Assembly: GCF_900142365.1 (NCBI RefSeq)
Contig: NZ_FRAP01000003.1
Span: 186,001-250,000, forward strand
Reading direction: 5' to 3'
DNA length: 64,000 nucleotides
From: Pseudonocardia thermophila
GTDB lineage: Bacteria > Actinomycetota > Actinomycetes > Mycobacteriales > Pseudonocardiaceae
Within the stretch, counting starts at the first letter, position 1. The number at the start of each line of letters is the position of its first letter. This document shows, piece by piece, positions 49,140 through 59,228 of this stretch. Both the position numbers and the translations under genes were made by a program. The notes beneath the pieces are model-generated. The model was not told where the DNA came from and made no database searches. It saw nothing but the letters and a program-made list of their open reading frames with translations.

Positions 49140-50449
49140 GCGCGGTCCGCGTGGCCATGCTGGGCTGCGGCACCGTCGGTGCCGAGGTGGTGCGGCTGCT
49201 GCGCGAGCAGGCCGACGAGCTCGCCGCCCGCGTCGGTGCCCCCGTGGAGCTCGTCGGGGTGGCGGTGCGCCGTCCGCACAAGCACCCCGAGCTGGGCGAG
49301 CTGCTGACCACGGACTCGTCGACGCTCGTGACGCGCGACGACGTGGACGTCGTGGTGGAGGTGATCGGCGGCATCGAGCCCGCCCGCTCGCTGCTGCTGG
49401 AGGCGCTGAAGGCCGGCAAGTCGGTCGTCACGGCCAACAAGGCGCTGCTCGCAGAGGACGCCGCGACGCTCGCCGAGGCCGCCGACGCCTCGGGTGCTGA
49501 CCTGTACTACGAGGCCGCTGTCGCCGGCGCGATCCCGCTGCTGCGGCCGCTGCGCGAGTCGCTGGTCGGCGACCGCATCTCGCGGGTGGCCGGCATCGTC
49601 AACGGCACGACGAACTTCATCCTGTCCGCCATGACGGCCACCGGCGCCGGCTACGCCGACGCGCTGGAGGAGGCCACCCGGCTCGGCTACGCCGAGGCCG
49701 ACCCGAGCGCCGACGTCGACGGCTACGACGCGGCGTCCAAGGCGGCGATCCTGGCCTCCCTGGCCTTCCACACCCGCGTGACCTCGGCCGACGTCTACTG
49801 CGAGGGCATCAGGAACGTCACCGCGGCCGATATCGCCGCGGCCCGCGAGATGGGCTGCGTGATCAAGCTCCTGGCGATCTGCGAGCGGATCCCGGGCGCC
49901 GACACCGAGTCGGTGTCGGCGCGGGTCTACCCGGCGATGATCCCGGCCACGCACCCGCTCGCGGCCGTGGACGGCGCGTTCAACGCGGTCTTCGTCGAGG
50001 CGGAGGCGGCCGGCCAGCTCATGTTCTACGGGCAGGGCGCCGGCGGGGCGCCGACTGCGAGCGCCGTGCTCGGCGACCTCGTCGCGGTGGCCCGCAACCG
50101 GGTGCTCGGTGGCCGCGGCTCGCGCGAGTCCGCCTACGCGAGCCTGCCGATCCTGCCGATCGGCGCGGTGCCGACCCGCTACCACGTCAGCCTCGACGTC
50201 GCCGACCGCGCGGGTGTGCTGGCCTCGATCGCCGGCGAGTTCGCCCGGCACGGGGTGAGCATCGCTGCGGTGCGCCAGACCGGCGACGGCAGCACGGACG
50301 GGTCCGCGCGGCTGGTGGTGGTCACCCACGCCGCGCCCGGCGAGGCGCTGGCCGCCACCGTGGACAGGCTGGCCGGTCTCGACGCCGTGCGCGGGGTGGA
50401 GAGCGTGCTCCGGGTCGAGGACCTGGGCAGGAAGGGCGTGACGGCATGA
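49136..50449 (+). CDS. hom: Homoserine dehydrogenase
   Basis: Reduces aspartate semialdehyde to homoserine; 437 residues. ATG 49136 overlaps the lysA stop (ATGA). NAD(P) fold [34 protein letters not shown], catalytic region [26 protein letters not shown] with the catalytic Lys in ASKAA. A C-terminal ACT domain (about 350-425, [33 protein letters not shown]) suggests threonine feedback inhibition, as in actinobacterial enzymes. Confidence 0.96.
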   Translation: MSAVRVAMLGCGTVGAEVVRLLREQADELAARVGAPVELVGVAVRRPHKHPELGELLTTDSSTLVTRDDVDVVVEVIGGIEPARSLLLEALKAGKSVVTANKALLAEDAATLAEAADASGADLYYEAAVAGAIPLLRPLRESLVGDRISRVAGIVNGTTNFILSAMTATGAGYADALEEATRLGYAEADPSADVDGYDAASKAAILASLAFHTRVTSADVYCEGIRNVTAADIAAAREMGCVIKLLAICERIPGADTESVSARVYPAMIPATHPLAAVDGAFNAVFVEAEAAGQLMFYGQGAGGAPTASAVLGDLVAVARNRVLGGRGSRESAYASLPILPIGAVPTRYHVSLDVADRAGVLASIAGEFARHGVSIAAVRQTGDGSTDGSARLVVVTHAAPGEALAATVDRLAGLDAVRGVESVLRVEDLGRKGVTA

Positions 50450-50504
50450 GCGCCGCGGGCGTTCTCCGCGGGAGCCGCACCGCAGGCGTTCGGGAGGACA
50501 CGAC

Positions 50505-51593
50505 ATGACGAGCACGAACGCCCCCGCTCCGCCGGCGGCGCGGTGGCCCGGGGTCATCGAGGCGTACCGGTCGCGGATGCCCGTCGAGGACGGGTGGGAG
50601 ATCGTGACGCTGGGGGAGGGCGGCACCCCGCTGCTGCCGGCGCCGCACCTGTCGGAGCTGACCGGCTGCGAGGTGTACCTCAAGGTCGACGGGGCCAACC
50701 CGACCGGGTCGTTCAAGGACCGCGGCATGACGGTGGCGGTCACCGCGGCGAAGGCCGCCGGCGCGCAGGGCGTCATCTGCGCCTCCACCGGCAACACCTC
50801 GGCCTCGGCCGCGGCGTACGCGGCGCGTGCGGGCATGACCTGCGCGGTGCTCGTGCCCCAGGGCAAGATCGCGCTCGGTAAGCTCGCCCAGGCCGTCATG
50901 CACGGCGCGCGGATCGTGCAGGTCCAGGGCAACTTCGACGACTGCCTGGAGCTGGCCCGCAAGACCGCCGCGGAGTACCCGGCGGCGGCGCTGGTCAACT
51001 CGGTGAACCCGACCCGCATCGCCGGGCAGGCGAGCGCGTCGTACGAGATCTGCGACGTGCTGGGCCGCGCACCCGACGTGCACTGCCTGCCGGTGGGCAA
51101 CGCCGGCAACATCACCGCGTACTGGCAGGGCTACCGGCGCTACCTGGAAGACGGGGTGATCAGCGCCACCCCGCGGATGTTCGGCTACCAGGCCGCGGGC
51201 GCCGCGCCGCTCGTGCACGGCGCGCCCGTGCGCGACCCGGAGACCATCGCCACCGCCATCCGCATCGGCGATCCCGCCTCGTGGAAGGGCGCTGTGGCCG
51301 CGCGCGACGAGTCGAACGGCCAGTTCAAGGCCGTCACCGACGACGAGATCCTCGCGGCCTACCGGCTGCTGGCTTCCCGGGAGGCCGTGTTCGTCGAGCC
51401 CGCGTCCGCCGCGAGCGTGGCGGGGCTGCTCCAGTCGGCTGCCGACGGGTCGCTGCCGCGCGGCTCGCTGGTCGTGTGCACCGTCACCGGCCACGGGCTG
51501 AAGGACCCCGACACCGCGCTGCTCAACGCCGGTGAACCCCAGGTGGTGCCGATCGACCCGGCAGCGGTCGCGGCGGCGCTGGACCTCCTCTGA
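50505..51593 (+). CDS. thrC: Threonine synthase
   Basis: PLP enzyme converting O-phosphohomoserine to threonine; 362 residues. PLP lysine Lys71 (TGSFKDRGM), phosphate-binding loop [33 protein letters not shown] good GGGAGG precedes ATG 50505, 55 nt after hom. Its stop overlaps the thrB start. The size matches the short type-2 threonine synthases of actinobacteria. Confidence 0.96.
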   Translation: MTSTNAPAPPAARWPGVIEAYRSRMPVEDGWEIVTLGEGGTPLLPAPHLSELTGCEVYLKVDGANPTGSFKDRGMTVAVTAAKAAGAQGVICASTGNTSASAAAYAARAGMTCAVLVPQGKIALGKLAQAVMHGARIVQVQGNFDDCLELARKTAAEYPAAALVNSVNPTRIAGQASASYEICDVLGRAPDVHCLPVGNAGNITAYWQGYRRYLEDGVISATPRMFGYQAAGAAPLVHGAPVRDPETIATAIRIGDPASWKGAVAARDESNGQFKAVTDDEILAAYRLLASREAVFVEPASAASVAGLLQSAADGSLPRGSLVVCTVTGHGLKDPDTALLNAGEPQVVPIDPAAVAAALDLL

Positions 51594-52513
51594 TGGGTAC
51601 GCCGCGCGAGGTGCTGGTGCGGGTGCCGGCGTCCTCGGCCAACCTCGGGCCGGGCTTCGACTCGCTGGGTCTCGCCCTCACCCTCTACGACGAGGTCGAG
51701 GTGACCGCGCTCGACACCGATGACGTCCGCGTCGAGGTCGAGGGGGAGGGCGCGGGCTGCGTCCCGTGCGATGAGCGCCACCTGGTCGTCCGCGCGATGC
51801 GCACCGCGTGGCACACGACCGGCGCCACCGAGGACGGCACCGTACCCGCCGGAGTCTCCCTGCGCTGCCGCAACGCGATCCCGCACTCGCGCGGGCTGGG
51901 CAGCTCCGCGGCCGCCGCCGTCGCCGGTGCGGTCGCCGCGTGCGTGCTGGCCGGTCGCGACCTCGACGCGGAGCGCGACACGCTGCTGCAGATCACCGCC
52001 GGGATGGAGGGGCACGCCGACAACGCGGCGGCGAGCCTGTTCGGTGGGTTCGTCGTGGCGTGGGAGACCGCCGGGAATACCGCGCAGCGGTTCCACGCTG
52101 TATCACTCGAGGTTCACCGGTCGATCCGGCCGGTGGCCCTCGTCGCGGGAGGCGAGTCGCTGACGTCCACCACGCGCGGGCTGCTGCCCGAGCGGGTGCC
52201 GCTGGTCGACGCCGCCTTCACCGGCAGCCGCACCGCGCTCGCGGTGCTCGCCTTCACCCAGCGTCCGGCACTGCTGATGGCGGCCACGGAGGACCGGCTG
52301 CACCAGGGTTACCGCAGGCCCGCGTACCCGGAGTCGGCCGATCTGGTCGACGCGCTGCGGGCGCGCGGCGTACCGGCGGCCATCTCCGGCGCCGGGCCGA
52401 CCGTGCTGGCGCTCACCGAGGACGGCACCGTGCCCGCGGGCATCGACCTCACCGGGTTCACCGAGCTGCCGTTGGCCGTGGACGACACCGGCGTGGTCGT
52501 CGAGACCGGCTGA
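51593..52513 (+). CDS. thrB: Homoserine kinase
   Basis: GHMP kinase of 306 residues, phosphorylating homoserine to feed ThrC. GHMP motifs: VPASSANLGPGFDSLGLAL (motif 1), IPHSRGLGSSAAAAVAGAVAA (ATP loop), and ISGAGPTVLALTEDG (motif 3). ATG 51593 begins in the thrC stop (TGATG). Last gene of the threonine operon; rho follows after a 328-nt gap with its own promoter. Confidence 0.95.
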   Translation: MGTPREVLVRVPASSANLGPGFDSLGLALTLYDEVEVTALDTDDVRVEVEGEGAGCVPCDERHLVVRAMRTAWHTTGATEDGTVPAGVSLRCRNAIPHSRGLGSSAAAAVAGAVAACVLAGRDLDAERDTLLQITAGMEGHADNAAASLFGGFVVAWETAGNTAQRFHAVSLEVHRSIRPVALVAGGESLTSTTRGLLPERVPLVDAAFTGSRTALAVLAFTQRPALLMAATEDRLHQGYRRPAYPESADLVDALRARGVPAAISGAGPTVLALTEDGTVPAGIDLTGFTELPLAVDDTGVVVETG

Positions 52514-52841
52514 CACGCGTAGCAGGGGGTGTTGTTGCCCCGCAGCATCCGGGCCGACTACCCTCACAGGCGCAACGGCGATCCACGCGTCTCCAGCGTG
52601 GCCACTCGAGCCGGGCTCGAATCAACCGGGGAATCGCACGCATCACGCGTGGTGTGCGCGACGGGCATTCGGTCCGAGCGGCCTTCTCCCGTCGGACACG
52701 CAAGCGATCGCCGGCCAGCACGCCGGTGCGGCGCATCTCCCGCGATCCGTCGAACGGCAAGCGCCTGAGCACACCGCTCCGGCGCGAGGCATGAGATCCG
52801 CTGACCCGGGCCCCAGCCCGGTAGGTCAGGAAGGACAATCG
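52514..52841 (+). promoter_or_regulatory. rho promoter and long 5' leader
   Basis: TTGCCC (52535-52540), 18-bp spacer, TACCCT (52559-52564) is a plausible promoter; the leader would be about 270 nt. It contains CCACGC-N7-GCGTGG and other imperfect hairpins, and no clear gene. Long leaders of rho allow autoregulation by Rho-dependent attenuation in other bacteria; here that is inference. No conserved leader peptide was recognised. Confidence 0.45.
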
Positions 52842-55037
52842 TTGAGCGAGACCGATCTCGTCAGCACCGAGGCAGCGCCTGCAGCACCCAAGAAGCGGGG
52901 TGGCCTCACCGGAATGGTGCTGGCAGAGCTCCGGGCGCTGGCCGGAGAGCTGAACATCCCCGACACCGCGGGCATGCGGAAGGGCGAGCTGATCGCCGCC
53001 ATCAAGGAGCGACAGGGTGCCACCGCGACGAAGTCCACGCGGTCCACCAGGACGACGAAGTCCTCGACGCGCTCCCGCAAGTCGGCGGCGGCGTCGACCG
53101 ATCAGCTGTCCCTCGCCGACTCGGCGCCGGCCACCGGTGACAACGGCGCCGCTCCTGCCGAGGCGGCCGCCGGCGCGCCGGAGGAGCCGGCCGGAAAGGC
53201 CGCGGACAAGCCGGCGGAGAAGGCGGAGAAGTCCGCGGACAAGGCCGGCACGACCACCGACACGGTCGCTGCCACGGCCACCGACACGGCCGTCGACAAG
53301 AGCACCGAGGCGGCTGCCGAGGCGCCCGCGCCGCGCCCGCGCCGCCGGCGCGCCGCGTCGCGGCCCGCTGGGGCGCCCGACCCGGCGCCGGCCGCCGAAC
53401 CGAGCACGAACGGATCGGGCACGGCCGTCGTGGCCCCGGCCGCCGACGCGTCCGCCCCGGCGCCTGCGGAGGCCCCGGCCGCGCAGGCGCCCGCCGCGGA
53501 GGCCGAGACCCCGGCGGAGACCACCACTCGGCGCCAGCGGCGCCGCCGCACCGAGACTGTGACCGAGGCGCCCACCGAGGCTCCGTCGGTCGCCGCGGCC
53601 GCCGCGACCGACGCGCCGGAGAAGCCGGTGGACGACGACATCGCGGAGAAGGTCGCCGAGAAGCTCGAGGAGAAGGCGGCCGAGCAGCGCGCCGAGCAGG
53701 CCGAACGGCGTGACGTCCGGGCCCGCCAGGCGCCTCAGCCGGGTGGTGGCCAGGTCGACACCCGGGTCGTCCGGGACGAGGACGACGACGAGGGTGAGGG
53801 CCGCGGCCGGCGCGGGCGCCGCTTCCGCGACCGCCGCCGCGGCCGTGACCGTGAGCGCAACGGCGGGGCGGGCGTCGACATCGAGGTCCGCGACGGCGAC
53901 GTGCTGCTGCCCGTCGCCGGCATCGTCGACATCCTCGACAACTACGCGTTCGTGCGGACCACCGGCTACCTGGCCGGGCCGACCGACGTCTACGTGTCGA
54001 TGTCGATGGTCCGCAAGTACGGGCTGCGCCGCGGGGACGCCATCACCGGCACCGTGCGCGAGCCCCGCGAGGGCGAGCAGAACCGGCAGAAGTTCAACCC
54101 GCTCGTCCGCGTCGACACGATCAACGGGCAGGACCCGGAGGACGCCCGCAACCGGCCGGAGTTCCACAAGCTCACGCCGCTCTACCCGAACGAGCGGCTG
54201 CGCCTGGAGACCGAGCCGCACAAGCTCACCAACCGCGTGATCGACCTGGTCATGCCGGTGGGCAAGGGCCAGCGGGCGCTGATCGTGTCGCCGCCGAAGG
54301 CCGGCAAGACCACGATCCTGCAGGCGATCGCGAACGCGATCACCACGAACAACCCCGAATGCCACCTCATGGTCGTGCTCGTCGACGAGCGGCCGGAGGA
54401 GGTCACCGACATGCAGCGGTCGGTGAAGGGCGAGGTCATCGCGTCCACGTTCGACCGGCCGCCGTCCGACCACACCACGGTCGCGGAGCTGTCCATCGAG
54501 CGGGCGAAGCGCCTGGTCGAGATGGGCCACGACGTGGTGGTGCTGCTGGACAACATCACCCGCCTCGGCCGCGCCTACAACCTGGCCGCGCCCGCGTCGG
54601 GCCGGATCCTGTCCGGTGGTGTCGACTCCACGGCGCTGTACCCGCCGAAGCGGTTCCTCGGCGCGGCGCGCAACATCGAGGACGGTGGCTCGCTCACCAT
54701 CTTCGCGACGGCGCTGGTCGAGACCGGCTCGACGATGGACACGGTGATCTTCGAGGAGTTCAAGGGCACCGGCAACGCCGAGCTGCGCCTCGACCGCAAG
54801 ATCGCTGAGAAGCGGGTGTTCCCGGCCATCGACGTCAGCGAGTCCGGCACGCGCAAGGACGAGCTGCTGATGTCGCCGGACGAGCACGCGGTCATGGTGA
54901 AGCTGCGGCGAGTGCTCGCCGCGCTGGACGACCAGCAGGCCATCGACCTGCTGCTCACCCAGCTGAAGAAGACCCGCACCAACATCGAGTTCCTGATGCA
55001 GGTGGCGAAGAACGCACCCGGTAGCGAGCTCGACTGA
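52842..55037 (+). CDS. rho: Transcription termination factor Rho
   Basis: Hexameric RNA translocase. 731 residues from TTG 52842 (GGAAGGAC upstream, giving MSETDL). N-terminal Rho_N helices (about 20-60, [33 protein letters not shown]), then a large low-complexity Ala/Pro/Glu/Lys/Arg insertion (about 65-340, including [20 protein letters not shown]) typical of actinobacterial Rho. Then the RNA-binding domain ([34 protein letters not shown]) and the ATPase: Walker [26 protein letters not shown]-loop region. Such Rho proteins often resist bicyclomycin to a degree and bind RNA with the insertion (known in family). Confidence 0.96.
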   Translation: MSETDLVSTEAAPAAPKKRGGLTGMVLAELRALAGELNIPDTAGMRKGELIAAIKERQGATATKSTRSTRTTKSSTRSRKSAAASTDQLSLADSAPATGDNGAAPAEAAAGAPEEPAGKAADKPAEKAEKSADKAGTTTDTVAATATDTAVDKSTEAAAEAPAPRPRRRRAASRPAGAPDPAPAAEPSTNGSGTAVVAPAADASAPAPAEAPAAQAPAAEAETPAETTTRRQRRRRTETVTEAPTEAPSVAAAAATDAPEKPVDDDIAEKVAEKLEEKAAEQRAEQAERRDVRARQAPQPGGGQVDTRVVRDEDDDEGEGRGRRGRRFRDRRRGRDRERNGGAGVDIEVRDGDVLLPVAGIVDILDNYAFVRTTGYLAGPTDVYVSMSMVRKYGLRRGDAITGTVREPREGEQNRQKFNPLVRVDTINGQDPEDARNRPEFHKLTPLYPNERLRLETEPHKLTNRVIDLVMPVGKGQRALIVSPPKAGKTTILQAIANAITTNNPECHLMVVLVDERPEEVTDMQRSVKGEVIASTFDRPPSDHTTVAELSIERAKRLVEMGHDVVVLLDNITRLGRAYNLAAPASGRILSGGVDSTALYPPKRFLGAARNIEDGGSLTIFATALVETGSTMDTVIFEEFKGTGNAELRLDRKIAEKRVFPAIDVSESGTRKDELLMSPDEHAVMVKLRRVLAALDDQQAIDLLLTQLKKTRTNIEFLMQVAKNAPGSELD

Positions 55038-55046
55038 GCCGTCCGT

Positions 55047-55076
55047 CGCCCTCCCCCGTGAGCGCGGGGGAGGGCG
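55047..55076 (+). terminator. Terminator of rho
   Basis: CGCCCTCCCCCG-N6-CGGGGGAGGGCG, perfect 12-bp stem 10 nt after the rho stop; no T-tract. Confidence 0.75.
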
Positions 55077-55156
55077 CGGTGGTTCAATGGCATGACACGG
55101 ACCGGCTCCGGTTCACCCTGCTCAGGGACCCGGCGGCCACATCGAGAGGACCCAAC

Positions 55157-55378
55157 GTGCGTTCCGGTATCCACCCCGACTACGTGGTCACCCAGGTGAC
55201 CTGCAACTGCGGCAACCAGTTCACGACCCGCAGCACCAAGAAGAGCGGTGTGATCACCGTCGAAATCTGCTCGGCGTGCCACCCGTTCTACACCGGCAAG
55301 CAGAAGATCCTCGACTCCGGTGGGCGCGTGGCCCGCTTCGAGGCCCGCTACGGCAAGCGCGCCGGCAAGAAGAAGTAG
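55157..55378 (+). CDS. rpmE: 50S ribosomal protein L31
   Basis: 73 residues from GTG 55157 with GAGAGGA upstream. It keeps the four cysteines of the zinc-binding (C+) type, CNC in VTCNCGNQF and CSAC in EICSACHPF, and the end [13 protein letters not shown]. It binds at the 30S-50S bridge. A Zur-repressed zinc-free paralogue, if present, is outside this window. Confidence 0.96.
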   Translation: MRSGIHPDYVVTQVTCNCGNQFTTRSTKKSGVITVEICSACHPFYTGKQKILDSGGRVARFEARYGKRAGKKK

Positions 55379-55385
55379 CTGCACC

Positions 55386-55419
55386 GACGGCGCCCACCGA
55401 GACCCTGGTGGGCGCCGTC
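55386..55419 (+). terminator. Terminator of rpmE
   Basis: GACGGCGCCCACC-N8-GGTGGGCGCCGTC, perfect 13-bp stem starting 7 nt after the rpmE stop. Confidence 0.75.
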
Positions 55420-55449
55420 GTCGTGTCCGGGGACGGGAGAGGAGGCGAG

Positions 55450-56526
55450 ATGACCACGGGAACAGCGGGGGAGCGGTCCGTCGAGGCGCTGCTCATGGAG
55501 CACGCCGAGATCGAGGAGCAGCTCGCCGATCCCACGGTCCACGCCGACCCCGCCCGGGCCCGCAAGCTCGGCAGGCGCTACGCCGAGCTCGGCCAGGTCG
55601 TCAGCGCGGCCAAGGCACTCGCCGCGGCTCGCGAGGACCTCGCCGCGGCCCGTGAGCTGGCCGCCGAGGACTCGGCGTTCGCCGCGGAGGCCGAGGCGAT
55701 CGCGGCGCGCATCCCCGCGCTGGAGACCAGGCTCGCCGAGCTGATGCGCCCGCGTGACCCGCACGACGGCGACGACCTCATCATGGAGATCAAGTCCGGT
55801 GAGGGCGGTGAGGAGTCGGCGCTGTTCGCGGCGGACCTCATGCGCATGTACACCCGCTACGCCGAGGCCCGCGGCTGGACCGTGGAGGTGCTCGACACCG
55901 TCACCTCCGACCTCGGCGGCGTGAAGGACGCCACCCTCGTCATCCGGTCGCGCCCCGATGAACCCGAGGGCGTGTGGGCGCGGTTGAAGTTCGAGGGCGG
56001 TGTGCACCGCGTGCAGCGGGTGCCGGTCACCGAGTCGCAGGGCCGCATCCACACCTCCGCCGCCGGCGTGCTCGTCTACCCGGACACCGGCGAGGACTCG
56101 CCGATCGAGATCGACGAGAACGACCTGCGCATCGACGTCTTCCGCGCCTCCGGCCACGGCGGCCAGGGCGTCAACACCACCGACTCCGCCGTGCGGATCA
56201 CGCACCTGCCCACCGGCACGGTCGTGACCTGCCAGAAGGAGCGTTCGCAGATCCAGAACAAGGCGCGGGCGATGGAGGTGCTCAAGGCGCGGCTGCAGGC
56301 GATGGCCGAAGCCGAGGCCGCCGCGTCGGCGTCGGAGGAGCGCAAGGCCCAGATCCGCACGGTCGACCGGTCCGAGCGCATCCGGACGTACAACTTCCCG
56401 GAGAACCGCATCTCCGACCACCGCATCGGCTACAAGGCCTACAACCTCGACTCGGTGCTGGACGGCGACCTCAACGGCGTCCTCGACGCGCTGGCGGCCG
56501 CGGACCGCGCCCAGGCGCTGCAGTAG
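55450..56526 (+). CDS. prfA: Peptide chain release factor 1
   Basis: RF1 recognises UAA and UAG stops. 358 residues from ATG 55450 (GGAGGCG upstream). N-terminal helical domain, codon-reading tripeptide PVT in [12 protein letters not shown], and the peptidyl-tRNA hydrolysis motif [15 protein letters not shown]. Upstream hairpin at 55386-55419 separates it from rpmE. The PrmC gene that methylates its GGQ glutamine follows 96 nt downstream. Confidence 0.96.
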   Translation: MTTGTAGERSVEALLMEHAEIEEQLADPTVHADPARARKLGRRYAELGQVVSAAKALAAAREDLAAARELAAEDSAFAAEAEAIAARIPALETRLAELMRPRDPHDGDDLIMEIKSGEGGEESALFAADLMRMYTRYAEARGWTVEVLDTVTSDLGGVKDATLVIRSRPDEPEGVWARLKFEGGVHRVQRVPVTESQGRIHTSAAGVLVYPDTGEDSPIEIDENDLRIDVFRASGHGGQGVNTTDSAVRITHLPTGTVVTCQKERSQIQNKARAMEVLKARLQAMAEAEAAASASEERKAQIRTVDRSERIRTYNFPENRISDHRIGYKAYNLDSVLDGDLNGVLDALAAADRAQALQ

Positions 56527-56622
56527 ACCCTGCGGTAGGAGGAGGCGCTGCAGCGGGGGCTGGAACCGATGCGGTCGTCGGGATCGGCAGGGGTGAGCAG
56601 TGACGTCGGAGGATCCGGACTG

Positions 56623-57495
56623 ATGAGCAAGCAGCCGCTGCGGCTGGCGATCGCCGAGGCCGAGGAGCTGCTCGCCGACGCGGGCGTGCCCTCACCACGG
56701 GTGGACGCGGAGCTGCTCGCCGCGTACGTCGTGGGGACGGAGCGGTCGAAGCTGATGCTCACCCCGCTCGTCGACGTCGCGACCGTCGAGCAGCTGCGCC
56801 GGCTGGTCGAGCGGCGAGCGGCCCGGGAACCGCTGCAGCACATCATGGGATCGGCGCCGTTCGGGCCGATCACGGTCGACGTCGGGCCGGGCGTGTTCGT
56901 GCCCCGGCCGGAGACGGAGCTGCTGCTCGAGTGGGGTCTGGCCCGCATCGCCGACGTGCCGTCACCGATCGTCGTCGACCTGTGCACCGGCACGGGGGCG
57001 TTGGCGCTGGCCGTGGCCGCGGCGCGCCCGGACGCGGTCGTGCACGCCGTCGAGGCCGATCCTGCGGCGCTCACCTGGGCCCGCCGCAACGCCGCTGCGC
57101 ACGAGGCCGCGGGCCGCACCCCGATCACCCTGCACGCCGCCGATGTGCGCTGGCCCGATCTGCTCGTCGAGCTGGAGGCGCGCGTCGACCTGGTGCTCGC
57201 CAACCCGCCGTACGTCCCCGACGGCACCCCGGTCCAGCCCGAGGTCGCGTGGGACCCCCCGGACGCGGTGTTCGGCGGCCCGGACGGGCTGGAGATCGTC
57301 CGGGCGGTCGTCACCGCGGCTGCCGGACTGCTGCGGCACGGCGGCTACCTGGGCATCGAGCACGACGACACGCACGGCGACGCGGTGCCCGCCCTGCTGC
57401 GCAGGCGCAAGGTGCTCACCGACGTCGAGGACCACCTCGACCTCGCGGGGAGGCCCCGCTTCGCCACCGCGCGGCGCACCCCGCTCACGGCCTGA
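56623..57495 (+). CDS. prmC: Release factor glutamine methyltransferase
   Basis: Methylates the GGQ glutamine of RF1/RF2. 290 residues from ATG 56623 (GGAGG, 10-nt spacing). N-terminal four-helix domain, QHIMGSAPFGPITVDVGPGVFVPRPETE, SAM motif VVDLCTGTGALALAVAA, and the catalytic NPPY in LVLANPPYVPDG. The substrate gene prfA is directly upstream. Confidence 0.95.
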   Translation: MSKQPLRLAIAEAEELLADAGVPSPRVDAELLAAYVVGTERSKLMLTPLVDVATVEQLRRLVERRAAREPLQHIMGSAPFGPITVDVGPGVFVPRPETELLLEWGLARIADVPSPIVVDLCTGTGALALAVAAARPDAVVHAVEADPAALTWARRNAAAHEAAGRTPITLHAADVRWPDLLVELEARVDLVLANPPYVPDGTPVQPEVAWDPPDAVFGGPDGLEIVRAVVTAAAGLLRHGGYLGIEHDDTHGDAVPALLRRRKVLTDVEDHLDLAGRPRFATARRTPLTA

Positions 57496-57510
57496 CGACC
57501 TGGACCGATC

Positions 57511-57522
57511 TAGGCTCGCCCC
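57511..57522 (+). promoter_or_regulatory. Leaderless promoter of the Sua5 gene
   Basis: TAGGCT (57511-57516), 6 nt, ATG 57523, in the 27-nt gap after prmC. Confidence 0.45.
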
Positions 57523-58170
57523 ATGGCCGAGACGTACGACTGCGCCGTCGCCGACACCCGGGCGGCCGGGCTCGCCGCCGCCGCTCGCACCGTGCGCGCG
57601 GGGCGGCTGGTGGTGCTGCCCACCGACACCGTGTACGGGGTCGGCTGCGACGCGTTCTCCGCGTCGGCGGTGGCGGCGCTGCTGGCGGCCAAGCGGCGCG
57701 GCCCGGACATGCCGGTGCCGGTGCTCGTCGGCTCGTGGTCGACGATCGACGGGCTGGTGGCCCGGGTGCCCAAGACCGCGCGCGACCTCATCGAGGCGTT
57801 CTGGCCGGGACCGCTGTCGCTGGTGCTGCCGCACGCCCCGTCGCTGACGTGGGACCTCGGCCGCACCAAGGGCACGGTCATGCTGCGGATGCCGCTGCAC
57901 CCGGTGGCCCTCGAGCTGCTGCGCGACGTCGGCCCGATGGCTGTGAGCAGCGCGAACGTGTCGGGGCAGCCCCCGGCGTCGACGGCGGAGGAGGCGCGCG
58001 CCCAGCTCGGTGACCTCGTCGACGTGTACCTCGACGGCGGCCCGTCCGGCGAACCGGTCGCGTCGACGATCGTGGATCTGACCGGCGACGTGCCGCGGCT
58101 GCTGCGCACCGGCGACGTCACGGCGGAGCAGGTGGCCGAGGTGATCGGCCGCGAGGTCGCGCTCGCCTGA
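57523..58170 (+). CDS. L-threonylcarbamoyladenylate synthase (Sua5/YciO/YrdC)
   Basis: Makes threonylcarbamoyl-AMP for t6A37 of ANN-decoding tRNAs. 215 residues: RAGRLVVLPTDTVYGVGCDAFS, KRRGPDMPVPVLV (the KRxxxxP motif), FWPGPLSLVLP, VSSANVSGQPPASTAEEA. It lacks the long C-terminal Sua5 domain, so it is the short TsaC-like form. The last 53 nt overlap the convergent TetR gene. Threonine biosynthesis lies 6 kb upstream, of interest because threonine is the substrate, but this order is common. Confidence 0.93.
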   Translation: MAETYDCAVADTRAAGLAAAARTVRAGRLVVLPTDTVYGVGCDAFSASAVAALLAAKRRGPDMPVPVLVGSWSTIDGLVARVPKTARDLIEAFWPGPLSLVLPHAPSLTWDLGRTKGTVMLRMPLHPVALELLRDVGPMAVSSANVSGQPPASTAEEARAQLGDLVDVYLDGGPSGEPVASTIVDLTGDVPRLLRTGDVTAEQVAEVIGREVALA

Positions 58171-58855
58171 GCTCGGTGATCCCCACCAGGGCGCCGAGCC
58201 GGTCGATCGTCACCTCGAAGTAGCGGTCGCGGTCCTGCACGACGTTGGTGAGCTGGCCGAACACCTCGAACGTGATCGTCCCGATCAGCGAGCTCCACAC
58301 GAGCACCCCGCGCGAGCCGAGCGAGGTGGCCGGGCCGATCGGCAGCCCGACGTCCTCGACGAGCGCGGGATGCAGCACCTCGTCGGTGCCCTCCGCGGGG
58401 TCGGTGATGCTGCCCGCGGCCAGCCCGTCCCGGATGATCCCGATGATCACCATGGGCAGCCGCGCCGCCGGCTGGACCGTGGTGCGGGGCGCGGAGTAAC
58501 CGGGCACGGGGGAGCCGTACACCAACGCCCACTCGTGGGGGTGCGCCAGCGCCCACCCGCGCACCGCGAAGCACACCGCGCGCCAACGTTCCCGCAGGTC
58601 GGGGCCCGCTTCGCGATCGGCGGCCTCGGCGGCCGCGCCGATCGCGTCGTAGGCGTCGACGATGAGCGCGGTGAGCAGGTCGTCGCGGCTGGGGAAGTAG
58701 CGGTAGACGGCCGACGACGCCATGCCGAGCTCGCGGGCGACGGCGCGCAGCGAGAGCCCGGCGGCGCCGGACTCGGCCAGGTGCCGGCGCGCGACGTCGG
58801 CGATCTCCTTGGTCAGCTCGGCGCGCACCCGGGCGCGGATCCCTCCGGCGCTCAC
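58118..58855 (-). CDS. TetR family regulator (WHG-domain type)
   Basis: 245 residues, GTG 58855. N-terminal helix-turn-helix (about 20-60, LSLRAVARELGMASSAVYRYFPSRDDLLTALIVDAYDAIG), C-terminal ligand domain with GWALAHPHEWALVYGSPVPGYSAP, characteristic of the WHG-type TetR family. It ends inside the Sua5 gene (53-nt convergent overlap), leaving a Arg/Pro-rich tail (LRRARPRGRSPRPPAPP). Target unknown; no divergent operator gene is close except the repeat-containing gap. Confidence 0.88.
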   Translation of the reverse strand: MSAGGIRARVRAELTKEIADVARRHLAESGAAGLSLRAVARELGMASSAVYRYFPSRDDLLTALIVDAYDAIGAAAEAADREAGPDLRERWRAVCFAVRGWALAHPHEWALVYGSPVPGYSAPRTTVQPAARLPMVIIGIIRDGLAAGSITDPAEGTDEVLHPALVEDVGLPIGPATSLGSRGVLVWSSLIGTITFEVFGQLTNVVQDRDRYFEVTIDRLGALVGITELRRARPRGRSPRPPAPP

Positions 58856-58926
58856 GCGCGGACCGTACCAGATCGGTGTCCACGACCAAGAGCGGCGCTC
58901 TGCGGTCCGGGGCGGCAGCGCTGATC

Positions 58927-59117
58927 GCGCTCTGCTCCGTCGCAGAGCGCGGCTCGCGCACTCTTGAGTCGACGACCTGTGTGGGTCTGCACCGCGGTCA
59001 CCGTGCGGTGGTGCTCGGTCAGGCGCGGTGGGGACGGTCCGGGGTAGTGCGGCCGGGGCGCTGTCGAGGCGGATCGCGCCGGTAGCGGATCCGTTCCCGC
59101 CACGAGCTGGCGGGAAC
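58927..59117. repeat. Composite dispersed hairpin repeat, copy B
   Basis: The 387-nt gap between the TetR gene and glyA contains GCGCTCTGC-N6-GCAGAGCGC plus GGCTCGCGC (58927-58959) and, further on, GTTCCCGCC-N7-GGCGGGAAC (59093-59117, perfect 9-bp stem). The same two hairpins in the same order occur at 21767-22059. Both copies also share TCTGCACCG and GGTGCTCG. Otherwise the gap holds no gene. Confidence 0.6.
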
Positions 59118-59228
59118 CTGGCTCTCCTGCCCCTACCTCGGCCCGCTCATCCCGTGAGATTCGTCGCTCCCACCGCCGTTCGGCTGCGACGTCCCCCACC
59201 GGTCGTCACCCCACCGGACGCAGGCGCG

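Noticed and set aside
52529..52794. Arg-rich open frame in the rho leader as a leader peptide
   Set aside because: No ribosome-binding site or conserved feature; composition is that of random GC-rich sequence.
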